From: Cinnamomum chago
Lineage: Eukaryota > Streptophyta > Magnoliopsida > Laurales > Lauraceae
Direction: 5' to 3'
Assembly (NCBI GenBank): GCA_038049695.1
Contig: CP142452.1
Location: 32,848,501-32,912,500 of the forward strand
Length of the DNA stretch: 64,000 nucleotides
A model generated the notes under the pieces. The model did no database searches. It saw only the letters and a program-made list of their open reading frames with translations, and was not told where the DNA came from. The position numbers and the translations under genes were made by a program. Position 1 is the stretch's first letter; each line of letters starts with the position of its first letter. Below are positions 12,297 through 23,480 of this stretch, piece by piece.

Positions 12297-13321
12297 TTTT
12301 TTTTTTTTTTTTTGGGTGAAGGTAGATATATTTATATTAAGAAGGTGAGAGGCATATAGAAAAAGGCAGGCCTAAGACCATCCAGGTGCATTGAAGCACA
12401 TACAGAACCATGTAAATGACAACCAAATATTCCAAACCAAAATGGGCTTGCTGCAAAACTTGTTGGCCAGAAGGAGATATCTTTCTGACCTAAACAGCTA
12501 CTTTCTGAGGCGACTTCATTAGGCTGCAAAAGTTTTAATATGCACACTAGTGGAGCCAACTTGCAGTGAATGTTATTGAAAGCAATATGGTGCACAGAAT
12601 TTGGAAAGTTGCTAATCCAAATATGGAGGTGGTGGAGTTGGCAGTTGTGAGGGGATTAGTTGCTTTTTGTTAGTGTGTTTGAATGCTGTGGCGGCAGCTT
12701 CTTCAGCTCTCTGATAAGCTGCTTCTCTCATACGTGACTGGCCTGCATCAAAGGATTACCATCCTATATATGATATTTTGGTGCTGTTCTTGTTGATGGT
12801 TAATGATTTTGTCACAATTTTATTTGGGTGGGTGGGTGAATAAGAGGGGAGTGGGGAGGATTATGAATGAAATATCAAACCATGAGTTAGAGCTGCAATT
12901 TCAACATAATAAGAATTTGTATAAACCAAAGAACAACCATGAACCATTATAATTTTCCTTGTGAATCTCTTAAGTTTTCCCTGATTCCTCCCTATTGACT
13001 CATTTCTTGCTTCTATCCCCATCAACATTCAATTCCCGGCATCCAGGATAAGGAGTGATCCAGTGCTCATATCTCTTTGACTCGGACAATTTGACATTCT
13101 ATTTTCAGAATGCCTTTAGCTGACAAAGTGTAGACTTCCCATGAACAGTGTTTTAGTTGAAAAATGTGGTTATTTGCATAATCTATATGTACCTAACCGT
13201 GTGAAAAAAAGAAAGAAAGAAGCAAACCTAAATCTTTTATTAGATTATTAAGGACTGAGATGAAATTGTCATTTGGATTTGGTGGTTGAAAATTGAATGA
13301 GGAAGGCTTGTTAAAAAATTT

Positions 13322-13561
13322 CTACCAATTCTTGCTGCGATGGAGAATAGGATCCAACATTTCCTTGTTTTCATGGAAAATTGGAGATGCAGCAGCATCA
13401 ATGTTTTGCATTTTGTCAAGAAGACGAACTCTTGTAGGAAACTTCCCTTTCTCTATCTTCGAGCCAAAACTTTTAACTTTTGCAGCACGACTTTGCGAAA
13501 TAATATTCCAATTCAGCTGAGGGGTCTTTGGAGATGTGGATTGGAAGACTTTGCAGTGCAC
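13322..13561 (-). pseudogene. LINE zf-RVT domain remnant
   Basis: Minus-strand translation AAKVKSFGSKIEKGKFPTR followed by RLLDKMQNIDAA and IFHENKEMLDPIL matches the plant L1 zf-RVT pattern (P.Kvk.F.W....g.lpTr..L..r......C.lC...E...Hil..C). The first zinc-binding cysteines are lost (ASPIFH where CPxC is expected). Upstream on the same strand, 13784 to 13473 is a frameshifted continuation (SALQSLPIHISKDPSAELE). Confidence 0.6.
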
Positions 13562-13982
13562 TGACCACTGGGAGCATTTTTCTCAACCAGTACATCTTGA
13601 TCCAAGAAAGGAGTTTCCTTTTGACTTTAGAGAAAATATCTAGGGGCCTGATGGCGTCTAACAGAGTGGTATTCCATTTGTTTTGGGTCTGTTTAGTTGT
13701 CAGGTTATTGACTTTCACTGGGAGGAGAGTTGGTGCAGACAGTAAAGAAGATCCTTGAGACAATCTATTCCCAAAACCTGTCATACATACTTACTTTTCA
13801 CCCATCACAATCAACCAACTTGAGTTTTCTTCAATAATTGGCCTGCATTCCAGAAGTTGCTTCCATATGGTGGTTTCAGTTGGCTTTTTGCTGACATTTA
13901 GGAGCGAATGTCTATAAAGATATAAAGGAATTCTGCCTAGATGGAATCTGGTTTTCTAGAAAGTAGTCAAGTGAGGCAATGA

Positions 13983-14303
13983 TTAAAGCTGAACTTGACA
14001 AGTGATGGAAATGGAGAATTTGGTTTTGCATATCAGATCTAGAATTCCTAACCTTCCAAACAACTTTGGTATGCAGATCTGCTTCCATTTTACATGGTGC
14101 ATGTTGTGATACTGCTGTATGCGTCCAGGCAGAAATTCTGGAACAAGTTTAAATCCTTGATGATTTTTACAGGGAAGCTTTTCATTCGCCATTTGGTGGT
14201 TAATAAGGTAGTTAGGAAGACCTGAGGTGTAGGCTTGAATAAGAGTTTTTCTTTTAACTGTTGATAACGAATGAGCTTTCCAGTTGGCTATCTTTTTTAA
14301 CAT
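13983..14303 (-). pseudogene. LINE reverse-transcriptase thumb remnant
   Basis: The 106-aa minus-strand frame contains IANWKAHSLSTVKRKTLIQ, GLPNYLINHQM and WKQICIPKLFGRLGILDL. This aligns by eye with the plant LINE pattern W..k.LS.aGr.tLI.svl...P.Y.m......W..vc.Pk..GGLGi.dl. It lies upstream (minus strand) of the zf-RVT remnant at 13322-13561, in the expected order. Confidence 0.65.
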
Positions 14304-14307
14304 TTCC

Positions 14308-14493
14308 AGTTAGTAAGGTACATTGAGGTTGATTGTCATTTTGGTCGTCATCATGTTTGTCTTGTCACCATTGAAATTTCCTTCATTCTTTCTAAGGACC
14401 AAGTAGCAGACTTCTTCACCAAGAGGTCATCCATCACCATGGTTCCTGGAACTGGTCTCCAAGCTCCCAATACTCACCTGCTCCCATCCAGAG
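14308..14493 (+). pseudogene. Copia RNase H end, plus strand
   Basis: Short fragment reading YIEVDCHFG and then FILSKDQVADFFTK, the end of Copia pol (KHIEvDCHFvR...skdQ.AD.FTK). Frameshifts separate the two motifs. It is followed directly by a probable LTR (14494-14809) and preceded by the LINE remnant, which marks where the rest of the element was lost. Confidence 0.6.
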
Positions 14494-14809
14494 TGAAGAC
14501 TGAAGAGACAGGTCAAGCCCAATCCAACAGGTCAGGTCAACCCAATGGGTCAAGCTAGTCCAAGAAGACTGATTGTAGATATAGTGTAATCTAATCTGTA
14601 TCTCTGTATCATTCATAGTTTGATAGCTTAGTATACATTCTATTTTTAGCCTTAGGTTTAGAATCTAAATCATGTAATGATCCTTGATTAGGATCTGATC
14701 GGATGTAATCATAGAAAGGTTATACTATAAATTCTGAACGCTTGCCAAGGAAAAAGGCACACTTCATCATTCCAATCTTGTCTCTTTTGTAGCTAGCTGA
14801 TATTTTACA
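14494..14809 (+). repeat. Probable Copia LTR, ~316 bp
   Basis: Begins TGAAGACTGAAG right after the pol end and stops at ...ATTTTACA, giving TG...CA ends. A TATA-like TATACTATAAATT is at about 14732. No second copy is in the window, so the boundaries are inferred from position and ends only. Confidence 0.4.
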
Positions 14810-14811
14810 TG

Positions 14812-15136
14812 TGTAACAATAGAAAAGAAGTAAACAAGAGTACTGCTGGAAATCTTGTTGTATCCCTTGTGTAGATTCATTGTGTCTTTATAAGACTAAA
14901 TTATTCTTTTAAGGCCACGGTCATACTCTAATTGGGGCCAATTAAGATTCAATAATTTACAATAAAAAAAAATCCTCTGCATCTACTATCTAATTATGGC
15001 TATACAAATGTCTCATGTATAGTAATTTACAAATATAGCCTAAATACACGTGAGGATATGACCATTGCAGAAAGTTTTATGGTCTCCATTTATACATGTG
15101 CGGGACTATCTATTTATAATTGTCCCCATCTCTAAT
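14812..15136 (-). repeat. 3' LTR of a minus-strand Copia
   Basis: On the minus strand it lies immediately after a polypurine tract (C-run on + at 15137-15142) and ends ...TTGTTACA at 14812. It abuts the + strand LTR ending at 14809, so two unrelated Copia 3' ends meet here. Its left end on the minus strand no longer starts with a clear TG. Confidence 0.45.
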
Positions 15137-15419
15137 CCCCCCTCAAATTGATGCTCTAAAGTCATGACGACTCTTAGTCATAGCTTTGGTGAAGAGATTA
15201 GCCAACTATTGTTGAGAGCATACATGAGGAAGAGGGTAGCTCCAGATGAAACATGCTGGCGAACGAAGTGGCAGTCAACTTTAATATGTTATGCTGGTGG
15301 AAAATTGGATTATTGGCACTCTGGATAACGCTTGTGTCGCTAGCATAGAGTGGAATGGGACTAATAAGAAAGACACCAAGTTCACGAAGGAGATGTTGTA
15401 GCCAAACCACTTTACTACT
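15137..15419 (-). pseudogene. Copia RNase H C-terminal part (minus strand), left of a nested LTR
   Basis: Minus-strand reading gives SSKVVWLQHLLRELGV, PIPLYASDTSVIQSANNPIFH and a decayed cysteine-poor tail, then a polypurine tract (AATTTGAGGGGGG). This is the last part of Copia RNase H (E.vWLr.LL.dLG....PlycDn.sAi.ia.NPvFHeRTKHI). The catalytic-region CDN is now ASD. The coding sequence continues at 19227, interrupted by a 3.8-kb solo LTR. Confidence 0.75.
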
Positions 15420-18400
15420 TGTCACGCCCCCAGTTTGGATCACTGTGATAATCCGCGTCTTAGGGAGCGAGTTGCCGGGAAAGATGAACAATTAAACATT
15501 TTCCCTCAGCTGTGTGTGTTTCTCATGGGATTCCGTGATGTGAGGCTTAGTCAAATTCCTCTAAGGTCCAAAACATTTAGCATAAGCTTGTGCAAGCCTT
15601 TCAAGTTTCAACAGACATTTGAATATACAACATGACAAAATATCAGAGTATGAGCAGCATTTCCAATATGCATTAAGACATTAAAGTTTGAACATTCACA
15701 AAAAAGTATTAGTTACAGTTCCAAGGCCAACCAAAAACAATGGCCATATAACCAAAATGCAAAAGATTCAAGAAGAGAAACTATCCAAAATGTGATGTCA
15801 TCTCATGCCCAACACGATGCTTCACACTACATCATCATCGCTTTGCTTGAGTGACATAGCCCTGCGGTTCCTCTTGGAATGCTACAACCTCCTGCTCAGG
15901 GGAAGTGGGGTTGTTACCAACAACACCTAAGTGTAATATTAGACCACGAAGGCTCTTAGCAAGTAGACAATATAAATTGCATTGACATATTGTGTCAATG
16001 TAGACTTTAAAGATAGGTGATTGCAAGATTATAAATATAGACTTTAGGCAGATCATGCAAGAATAGCAACAACTTAGAAGAATCATTTCAGACAAATCTA
16101 TACAAACAGTTCTAAGTAAATTGGCAAACAACGTGTCTAAATTCTCGCGACTTCATGGTTGCTGCGGCATGACTGTGGCAAGGAGCTAATTGACAAAAGA
16201 TAACACTGGTACTGCACAACTCCATGTGGGAGCTTAATATGTCAATCAAACAAATATCAGGTATGGTACTGAGTTGAGTTTCGGGACACCTCCAAAACAA
16301 AGACTACACTGCAGTGAGTTATAAGACATCTAAATCCACACTCAGCTGGGTCCAATTGTGAGCGATCAAAGCTGAGTGTTGCGGACTCAAGAATTCAAAT
16401 ACAAAAGGAACCTAACTAACTTTGTTTCAAAAGCAACCAAGAATGGGAAACTATCCCCAACAATCTTATCTAACAAAATGCATCCTTTCAAATGAGTAGC
16501 CCTTACAAATCCCAAGCTTTCCACGCTTGGACAAAAGCGAATAAATGAGCAATGGATAGTACTAAAAAGGTCAAGAGTCTAAACAAATTAACTTAATCAT
16601 ACCCAAGTCTAACCTAATTTGGGCAGCATTTCGGTATAAAATAGTTAGCCCGAAAATAGGTGGAAAAGGGGTAAGTTGGATCTGGGCAACTAGGAAGGCA
16701 GCAGTGTAGGGAATGCGCGCTCGCCAACCAAGTAGACCACAACGATGGATCTTGTCAAGTCTAAGGAGGAAGCGGGCAATTTGATGCATGCTAAGTCCTA
16801 AAGACTGACTCACATAAGTCCAATAGCTAAGCAAAGGCCGGGCTAGATTGGCGGACCCAAGATTTTCATTTGGGTGGTGCAGTATATGGTCAAGTGAAGA
16901 CGTGAAATAATAAAATCAAATTTCTTAAGATATTATCTAAGAGGTTTCTCGAATCATGCGGGACTTGGGTTTGCTCCTGGCTAGTCATATGGTAAGACTG
17001 ATGGCAACAATTATACACACAAGAAGTGCATGCACGAGGCACGCGAATACACATCAATATAAAGGTACATCCAACATGAAATTGACTATCATTCAAGGGA
17101 ACCGTTACGAATTATCAAACCTAAGTTTTAGATTGCCATTAACGTGTTAGAATAACAATATTCAACTCTATGTGCTCCTAGGATCCGAATGTCGGGCTTA
17201 TAAGACCCTTGGTGCTTCTAGAGGTGATTGACATTTAAAATCTAAGCTCACATTCCCTTGACTTAGTATTGTCCTACACATGTCTTGGGACAATCCCAGA
17301 GGTGAATGTCAGCTCAAACATCACTCCTCATTGGTCTCAAGCTTAGACATTACGTTGAGTCTGGTTTACAAGTCAAAACCCAATCCGAGAGCCTAAGGTT
17401 CGCATTTGATAGAACCAAGGTTTAATTCCACTAAATGGTCACTTAGTGGGGGAAAATAATGACCCACAAGTGATAGGCCAAAGTGCCAAATCATGTTGCA
17501 CAAGGGAGGAAGAGAATCAGTCCAGTCGGCCATTGACTAGTCAGTCCAGATCCTCTTAAGTTTTTGAGGCCTTTCTATCCAAAATTCATTCCTAAAGGTC
17601 CTACATAATCCATCCCAAAATTCCAAGGCCAAATGACCAAGAAAAAAACCAAGGATAACAAGATAAGAACGAAAAAGGGCTCTAGCAGGGCCAATGGCTG
17701 ATTAGAAAATGTAATGGTCGATTGAGTGCACGGCTAGCCGAAAATCTCCACTGCTAGCCGGCCAGACTCCATGGCTATCTGGATATTCTTCACACTGGTT
17801 GGCTGTCAGCTTCAGAACTTATCGGCCACTAGCTCTATAGTAGCTAATTTGTTCCTTATCAGCCCATTCCTTGGGCCCATTTGTTAATTTTACTTGTCAA
17901 GTAAAGCCAAGTAAAGTAAAGTTAAGCATCAAATCAAAAGCACTTTAATTCAAAACTCCCTCCATGCTTTTCAAAAAAAGTAAAAAAGTAGCCACCTTTA
18001 TTCACTAAAGGACAAAAAAACTCCATTTCCCCATAAAAAAGTAAAAAATATTCCATCCCAAACAACTAAAAACAAAATACCATCATAACCCACTTATATT
18101 TTATTCCCTCTCTTTATTTCACTTCACTTCACTTTATTTTAAAAATGAAATTACCAAACGGGCCTTGACATATAGTCTCCACATTAACAAATTACACTTT
18201 CACTTTACTTCACTTTATTTATGGTTGGGGTTTCTGATAACATGCATATAGTCTCCACATTAACAAATTACACATTTTGACCTTGACATAACGAGGTATC
18301 TACTATCTAGCATGAGGAGAGCAATGAACAAGGATCAACACACACACAACATGCATGTAATGAAATTCAAATTGAACACTTGCCTTGGTCTTCTAAGTTC

Positions 18401-19226
18401 ACTAATAACTAGCAAAACATTCCAATTGCACCAAAACCACTCTAGTAGTAATTCTCCAAAAATCCTACACAAAACTCCCAAAAATCACAGCTCTTAGATG
18501 AAAAGGACCGGTGACTTACATGTTGGGATCCATGGGTAACATGGGCTCCTAAACAAGAATCTAGAAGATGGGGGAAGAGATCTTACCTCAAGGTGCTCCA
18601 TCGAAGAAGAAATCACCGGTAAGAGGTCGGCCAAACGCGAGAAATAGAAACAAAAGTGACCGGAAGAACGAGAATGATGACACGATCGTGTTGGTGTTCT
18701 TGGCTTTAGGATTCAGTGGCTCCAATTTGATGGAATGAACAGAGGAAGAAGAGAAGAAATGAACAAGAAAGAAAATAGAGAAGAAATGCGGAGAATCAGA
18801 GAATTAGCTCGGAGGGTTGACACTTATATATATTGGAGTTATAGAGAATTTATGACAATGCCATTGACTTAAAACTTAAAAGTGACTTGAATTGGTCCAT
18901 GGTGCTCACGAGGTTTTCTTTTTCATTGGATGGGTTCACTTCCTACATGAAAGTTTCATGAAATAATTTCCTCCATCTAATGGGCCCAATATTGACATAC
19001 TTTCGTGACCTCGGTAAAAACCTCAACATTTCCCAAAATGACAACTATGTCCTCTACAGTACTAAACTTAGTTTGATGACCCTCAAATCAACCCAACCTC
19101 TACTCTAACTTACAAAACTAATTAATTTCTATCAAAACTTGCCAAACTAACAACTAAACACAATTAATTAATAGTAATCATAATTAATTAATGTCTAAGC
19201 AATGTAATTAGAATCAGGGTCTTACA
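15420..19226. mobile_element. 3.8-kb solo LTR (probably Gypsy-type) nested in Copia
   Basis: Starts TGTCACGCCCCC and ends GGGTCTTACA, giving TG...CA termini. It is flanked by CTACT (15415-15419) and TTACT (19227-19231), a 5-bp target duplication with one change. Removing it rejoins the Copia RNase H reading across the gap. No gag, pol, PBS or second TGTCACGCC start is visible inside, so it is best read as one very long LTR left after recombination, or a non-coding derivative. A TATATATA box at 18825-18832 would place the promoter near the 3' end if the LTR reads on the + strand. TGTCACGCCCC starts are common in plant Gypsy LTRs. Confidence 0.65.
18169..18273 (+). repeat. 29-bp direct repeat inside the solo LTR
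   Basis: CATATAGTCTCCACATTAAC begins an identical 29-bp block at 18169-18197 and again at 18245-18273 (period 76 bp). A small internal duplication within the long LTR. Confidence 0.85.
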
Positions 19227-19392
19227 TTACTTGTAGAAGAAATGGATCGGTATTTAGCTTCAGTAGAAGATTTGGAAACAATTGTTTACTTTTTGCAATC
19301 CCAAAAAATAAGAGATGTGCTAAGCAAAATGGACCGGTCTACAGTAGGTCTTCTAATGTTTGGACATCCGGCCTAGTTTACTTCGGCATAAG
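19227..19392 (-). pseudogene. Copia RNase H part (minus strand), right of the nested LTR
   Basis: Minus-strand reading gives AYAEVN*AGCPNIRRPTVDR, LIFWDCKK, and SKSSTEAKYRSISSTS (family: AYaDaDWAGc.dtRrSTsGyc..lg..lISW.sKKQ..vSrSSaEAEYRa). It joins in order to 15419 once the solo LTR is removed. It stops at 19392, where another LTR-like sequence begins, so the rest of this Copia is missing. Confidence 0.75.
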
Positions 19393-19894
19393 CTGTCATG
19401 ACACGAAACTTGGATTTCTAAAGAAGTCCATCTTTCATGTTGCGAATGTGATTTTTCCACTTTCATGAGATTAGGTCAAATCGAAATTTGTAGTGGAATC
19501 TTTTTCAAACATCAAAATACCAAACATTCATAACAGATCACAAGTATAATAAACCTAATTCATTGATAAACTTCAATTGTCTAAATCAAATATGAACTAA
19601 ATCAAAATCATAAAAAATCTTAACCAATTCTAGGGCCTTATTACAATGGATAAAATGTAAATAAACTGAAATCGAAATGTAAAGTTCTCCTAGTGTGTTC
19701 TTGACTTCTCTAAACTACGTCATCCACATTCACTTTTTGTACTCTTGAGGTTTCCCATCTCAAGCCTTATCATACTCAGGGCTCTAAAGCATCTAGGGAG
19801 TTGCTTAGTTTTATGAAACCCTAGCAAGTTAGCAGACCTTCAAAATATTCCATATGATTGCCGGGAACTCCTCAGCTCTTGAATCGGCAACACA
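19393..19894 (+). repeat. Possible second Gypsy-type LTR fragment
   Basis: Begins TGTCATGACACGAAACTTGG, similar in style to plant Gypsy LTR starts, exactly where the Copia reading breaks off. No matching end or second copy was found. The rest of the interval is AT-rich and non-coding. Confidence 0.3.
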
Positions 19895-19942
19895 GATTCA
19901 GAATTTCATTGATGACAGGATTCAGAGTTTCATTGATGACAG
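19895..19942 (+). repeat. Two-copy 24-bp tandem duplication
   Basis: GATTCAGAATTTCATTGATG and GATTCAGAGTTTCATTGATG begin adjacent 24-bp copies at 19895-19918 and 19919-19942, differing at one base. It lies just upstream of the decayed Copia protease. Confidence 0.9.
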
Positions 19943-20039
19943 AATTTAACGGATGCTAGTATCCTTGAGTTCTGCATCACCACCTTTTCCAACTATCTCA
20001 GCCACGTCTGTCTTTTCGCAACTACCATGCATTAACCCT

Positions 20040-20462
20040 CTTAGATTTTCGATTCAGATGCATTGTGTCACATGACCTTTGATGAATCATTATTGGCTAA
20101 TTGCACTTCACCTCTTTCGCCCATCTATATTTGCACTGTTAGTGAATCTCAATTTACCAGTTACTAAAATTGGTAATATTTTGTCAACCACATCCTCTGG
20201 CTTGCTTACTCTATCTTGTGCTCTGTGTGTTCCAAAGCTTTCCTTGAATTTATCCTCAATTAACCAATTGACTGCACCTGGTTTCCACGTCTCATTTTCT
20301 TCATCTGGGTGTGTTGTTCAGGACCAATCTTCAGGGGTGCAGTTTGGGACTGGCTGTAAAGCTGAAGGACTGTATTTTGTGGAAGTGGAACAACTTCATC
20401 TGCCTTCTCAGTTTTCCGCTTGCTGCATCAGCCACTACAGTTCACTCTCCTTTTTGCCTTAG
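20040..20462 (+). pseudogene. Copia protease / GAG-pre-integrase remnant
   Basis: At about 20050-20090 the sequence reads IFDSDALCHMTFDES, the Copia aspartic protease start (W.lDSGAs.HMt) with the catalytic-loop glycine replaced by aspartate. Further on come CVPKLSLNLSSINQL and FHVSFSSSGCVVQDQSSG, the conserved protease-to-GAG-pre-integrase stretch. Frames change several times. It opens a decayed + strand element running to about 23480. Confidence 0.75.
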
Positions 20463-20579
20463 GCATTCTAATTAGGGAATATTTCAGTTGCTACACTCAA
20501 ACAATTAATTTCTTTTGGTGTTTAACATTAAAAAAAAAAAAAAAATCTTCTGGTGCTTGGGTTTAGGTAAAAACTTTTG

Positions 20580-21260
20580 ATATGTCCTATTGTTTTGGTT
20601 GTCGTTTAGCTAAACATACAACTTTACGTTTTCATAATATTATGTCTAAAATTGTTGCACCATTTAATCTTATACATTTTGACATTTGGGGGCCTGCTTC
20701 TCAGCCCACCAAGAGTGATTCTAATTCACTATGTTTTATTTCTTGATGATTATACTTGATATACTTGGTTGTATTTAATGAAAAACAAGTTCGATTTCTA
20801 TCCTATCTAAGTTTATTTTGGTAGAATTTCAAAAGATTGAAATACAATTTTCTATCAAAATGAAATCTTTTCGATCTGACTCTATAGGAGAATGTCTTTC
20901 CTCAAACTTTTGGGTTTTCCTTTCTCCACAAGGCACTTTACCTCATCTGTCGTGTCCTTAACACTCGAACAAAATGGTGTAGCTGAAAGGAAATGTTGCC
21001 ATATCTTAAACACTACTCAGTCATTTCTTCGCTTACCTCATGTCCCATTATCTTTTTGGGGAGAAGCTTTTCTGACTTAAGTTTACCTCATTATCTGCAG
21101 CACATCCTCTGTTCTTCAGGGCATTTCACCTTTTGAAATTTTTTTTCATACCAGGCCATCTTATCTGGATCTAAGAGGCTTCTTTGTTTTGCTCCCAAAA
21201 CGTGAAAGGACGAAATTATCTTATCGAGCTGCTGTTTTTCTTCTTAAGGTATGGTGTCGA
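20580..21260 (+). pseudogene. Copia integrase remnant
   Basis: After a short spacer with an A run (about 20530-20545), the zinc-finger and core can be followed in pieces: GCRLAKHTT, LIHFDIWGPA (first catalytic Asp region), then, after frameshifts, LEQNGVAERKCCHIL (the NGvaERknrhi block carrying the catalytic Glu) and LPHVPLSFWGEAFLT. Integrase would insert the cDNA. Multiple stops and shifts make this copy dead. Confidence 0.75.
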
Positions 21261-21599
21261 ATAAAAGGGTTACTGGTGATATGACCTAACTGCCAATCAC
21301 CTTTTTATTTCATGAAATGTCACATCTTTGGAACATATTCCCTTCTATTCCTTGCCAGTTGCTTCCAATTTTTCTGAGAAACAATTCCCCTACTTTCTTG
21401 ATCCTTTCCCTAATTTATTCCCTCACGACTCCAAATATTCTCTTTTTGTGGATAAGCCATTTCAGTCTATTATTGTAGACAAAAATTCTCTGTTCCATAG
21501 GATCAGTCTCCAAATGAGCCACGTGCCCCTGCTGCCCCTAAAGTTGGTGATCCTCAAGCTAGAAGGTTTCCTCTTCATACCAGAAAAACTTTTTTAAAA

Positions 21600-22553
21600 A
21601 ATTATTTATGGCTATGGATAACCTCTCTTTCAGTTATAAGTCATTTCTCACAGCCATTCATGCCCTTCATGAGCCTCAGTCTCATAAAGAATCATCCTGT
21701 TCGCCTTGTCTGCAAAAACCTATAGCAGAACTCAATGTATCACATAAAACTAATACATGGAAATTAGTTCTGTTGCCTCCCTGGAAGCATGCAATTGGGT
21801 GCAAGTGGGTCTATGAAATCAAAACTAATGAAGATGGATCTATTGATTGCTATAAAGTACGCGTCGTTGCAAAAGGTCTCAAATAGGAATAGTCATCGAT
21901 TATGATGAAACCTTTGCCCCTGTTAGGGGAATGAAAAAGGTTCGGACTCTTTATCTCTGTTGTTTCAGTTTTTCATTGGCCATTATATCAAATGGACGTT
22001 AAGAATGCATTTCTTAATGGTTCTCTAAGAAAAAGGTATACATATATATATATGTCTCCTTCTCCTAGTCTCCTCGGGTCATACCCCCCTCCCTGTTTGT
22101 CAATTATGAAGGGCCTTTCTGGTTTAAAACATGCTCCTCGTGCATGGTTTGATTGCTTTCAGGCTGTCATACAGAACTTTGGTTATCAACAAAGCTTCCA
22201 TGACTGCTTATTTGCACATTCATCTTCCCACAGATGAGTTCTTCTCTTATTGTATGTTGTTGATATTATTATCATTAATTACATACCTCAAATCTATTTG
22301 TACCAACAATTTGAGATGAAGGACCTAGGTCTACTTCGATAGATTTTTGGGATTGAGGTTGCTTACTCTCTTGATGGTTTCCTTTTATCTCAATTAAATA
22401 TCATGAATGATATCTTTCATCATGTTGAATTTTTTGATGGTAAGACGACTAACCGTTAACTTGAATTAATTCCAAATATTCTCCGACGACTGGAGAGTTC
22501 TTTCTGGATCCAACTTGCTATTGCTAGATTGTTGGGGGTCTTGTTTACTCAGT
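21600..22553 (+). pseudogene. Copia reverse transcriptase remnant
   Basis: Recognisable blocks in order: WKLVLLPPWKHAIGCKWVYEIKTNEDGSID, a shifted DETFAPV-like stretch near 21905, MDVKNAFLNGSL, GLSGLKHAPRAWFDCFQ and DCLFAHSS. The family pattern is KWvfkiK...GsidryKaRLVAKG, QmDVknAFLhG, and lYGLKQapRaWf. A TAG near 21883 and many shifts disable it. The YVDD region (about 22250) is degraded beyond recognition. The frame is broken at 22553 by a nested TRIM. Confidence 0.8.
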
Positions 22554-22866
22554 TGATAGAGTTGCTAGCCAGTAATCCCAAAACCAATTGGTAATAGGAA
22601 ATTGCACCAAAAACTACTTAACACCCCCCCTCGGGTGGGATATCGCCTGGATCCTAAGCCAATGCCCGCACAAGACTTTAACGCTGCATGGGGGCTTCTT
22701 GCTTTGCGCACTTGCACCCGCACAAAGACACAACGCAGCATGGGGCATTTTTGCCCTGCGTGAGTTTCGAACTGGAGACCTCTGGCTGTGATACCATGAT
22801 AGAGTTGCTAGCAAGTAATCTCAAAACCAATTGGTGATAGGAAACCGCACAAACAACTACTTAACA
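22554..22866 (-). mobile_element. TRIM (miniature LTR retrotransposon), 313 bp
   Basis: Two 70-bp direct repeats (22554-22623 and 22797-22866), about 85-90% alike by eye, bound a 173-bp core. Read on the minus strand each starts TGTTAAGTAG and ends CTCTATCA. The 5' LTR is followed at once by a PBS, TGGTATCACAGCC (22784-22796), one base from the initiator-Met PBS. The 3' LTR is preceded by a G-rich polypurine tract (C-run on +, 22624-22630). It has no coding capacity and must use proteins of other elements. It splits the Copia RT/RNase H region, and the flanking sequence rejoins as LVY...VARPNITFA. The target duplication is not clean. Confidence 0.8.
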
Positions 22867-23480
22867 ATAGTTGCACGACCCAATATCACATTTGCAGCAC
22901 ATGTGGTTGGCCAGTTTGTTCCAGTTCCGACTTCCGACAGTGCTCCATTGGGCTGTCCTACTACATATTCTTAGCTCTCTTTGAGGAACAATGACACATG
23001 CACTCTTTCTTTCTTCCACCAGGAACTTGACACTCCGAGCTTATTCCGACTTTGACTAGGCTGGTGATTTTCATGATGGTCAATCCACTACGTGCTATTT
23101 GTGTTCTTGTTGTGTCCTCGCTCATCTCTTGGAAGAGCAAAAGGAAATCCATTGTCTCGTTTCTTTGTAGAAGCTAAGCATCGTGCTATCGCCGATACTA
23201 TTTCTAAACTAAGTTGGTTATGATGGTTACTTGCTGATATGGGAGTTGTTCATGATGCCCGCACCCCTCTCCACTGTGATAATCAAAGTGCCATCTATAT
23301 TGCGCAGAATGGAATCTTTAATGAAAATGAACTACATACATCAAGATCGATTGTCATTTTGTGTGGCATCATCTTTGACGAGGAACTATTACTGTTTGTA
23401 TATTTCTTCTGCGGCTTAGCTAGCCAATTTGTTCACCAAGTTCTGCATGATTTCATCATTTGCCTAACAATCTCTTGATG
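22867..23480 (+). pseudogene. Copia RNase H remnant, downstream of the TRIM
   Basis: Reads VARPNITFAAHVVGQFV, then SWKSKRKSIVSRFFVEAKHRAIAD (family SWkSKKQ..vSrSSaEAEYRamA), LADMGV, and PLHCDNQSAIYIAQNGIFNENELHTSRS (family lycDNqsAi.iA.NpvFHeRTKHi). Frames shift between blocks. A purine-rich stretch at about 23503-23523 may be the polypurine tract, but no LTR was delimited after it. Confidence 0.75.

Larger units (their letters stand above)
12297..14307 (-). mobile_element. Minus-strand L1-like LINE remnant
   Basis: An 18-base T run (12297-12314) is the complement of a poly(A) tail. On the minus strand upstream of it come, in correct LINE order, RT thumb (14303 to 13983) and zf-RVT (13561 to 13322). 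The copy is 5'-truncated. The hexamer AGTTAG occurs at 12290-12295 and 14308-14313 and could be a target duplication, but it is short. The 12600-13290 part is not recognisably LINE, so one copy spanning the whole interval is an inference. Confidence 0.5.

Noticed and set aside
12332-12595. 87-aa minus-strand frame next to a poly(T)
   Set aside because: No clear LINE or host domain could be read; kept only as part of the uncertain LINE remnant.
22770-22810. Possible tRNA gene (GGCTGTGATACCA end)
   Set aside because: Only the 3'-end complement is present and it sits next to a 70-bp LTR on the minus strand; it is the TRIM primer binding site.
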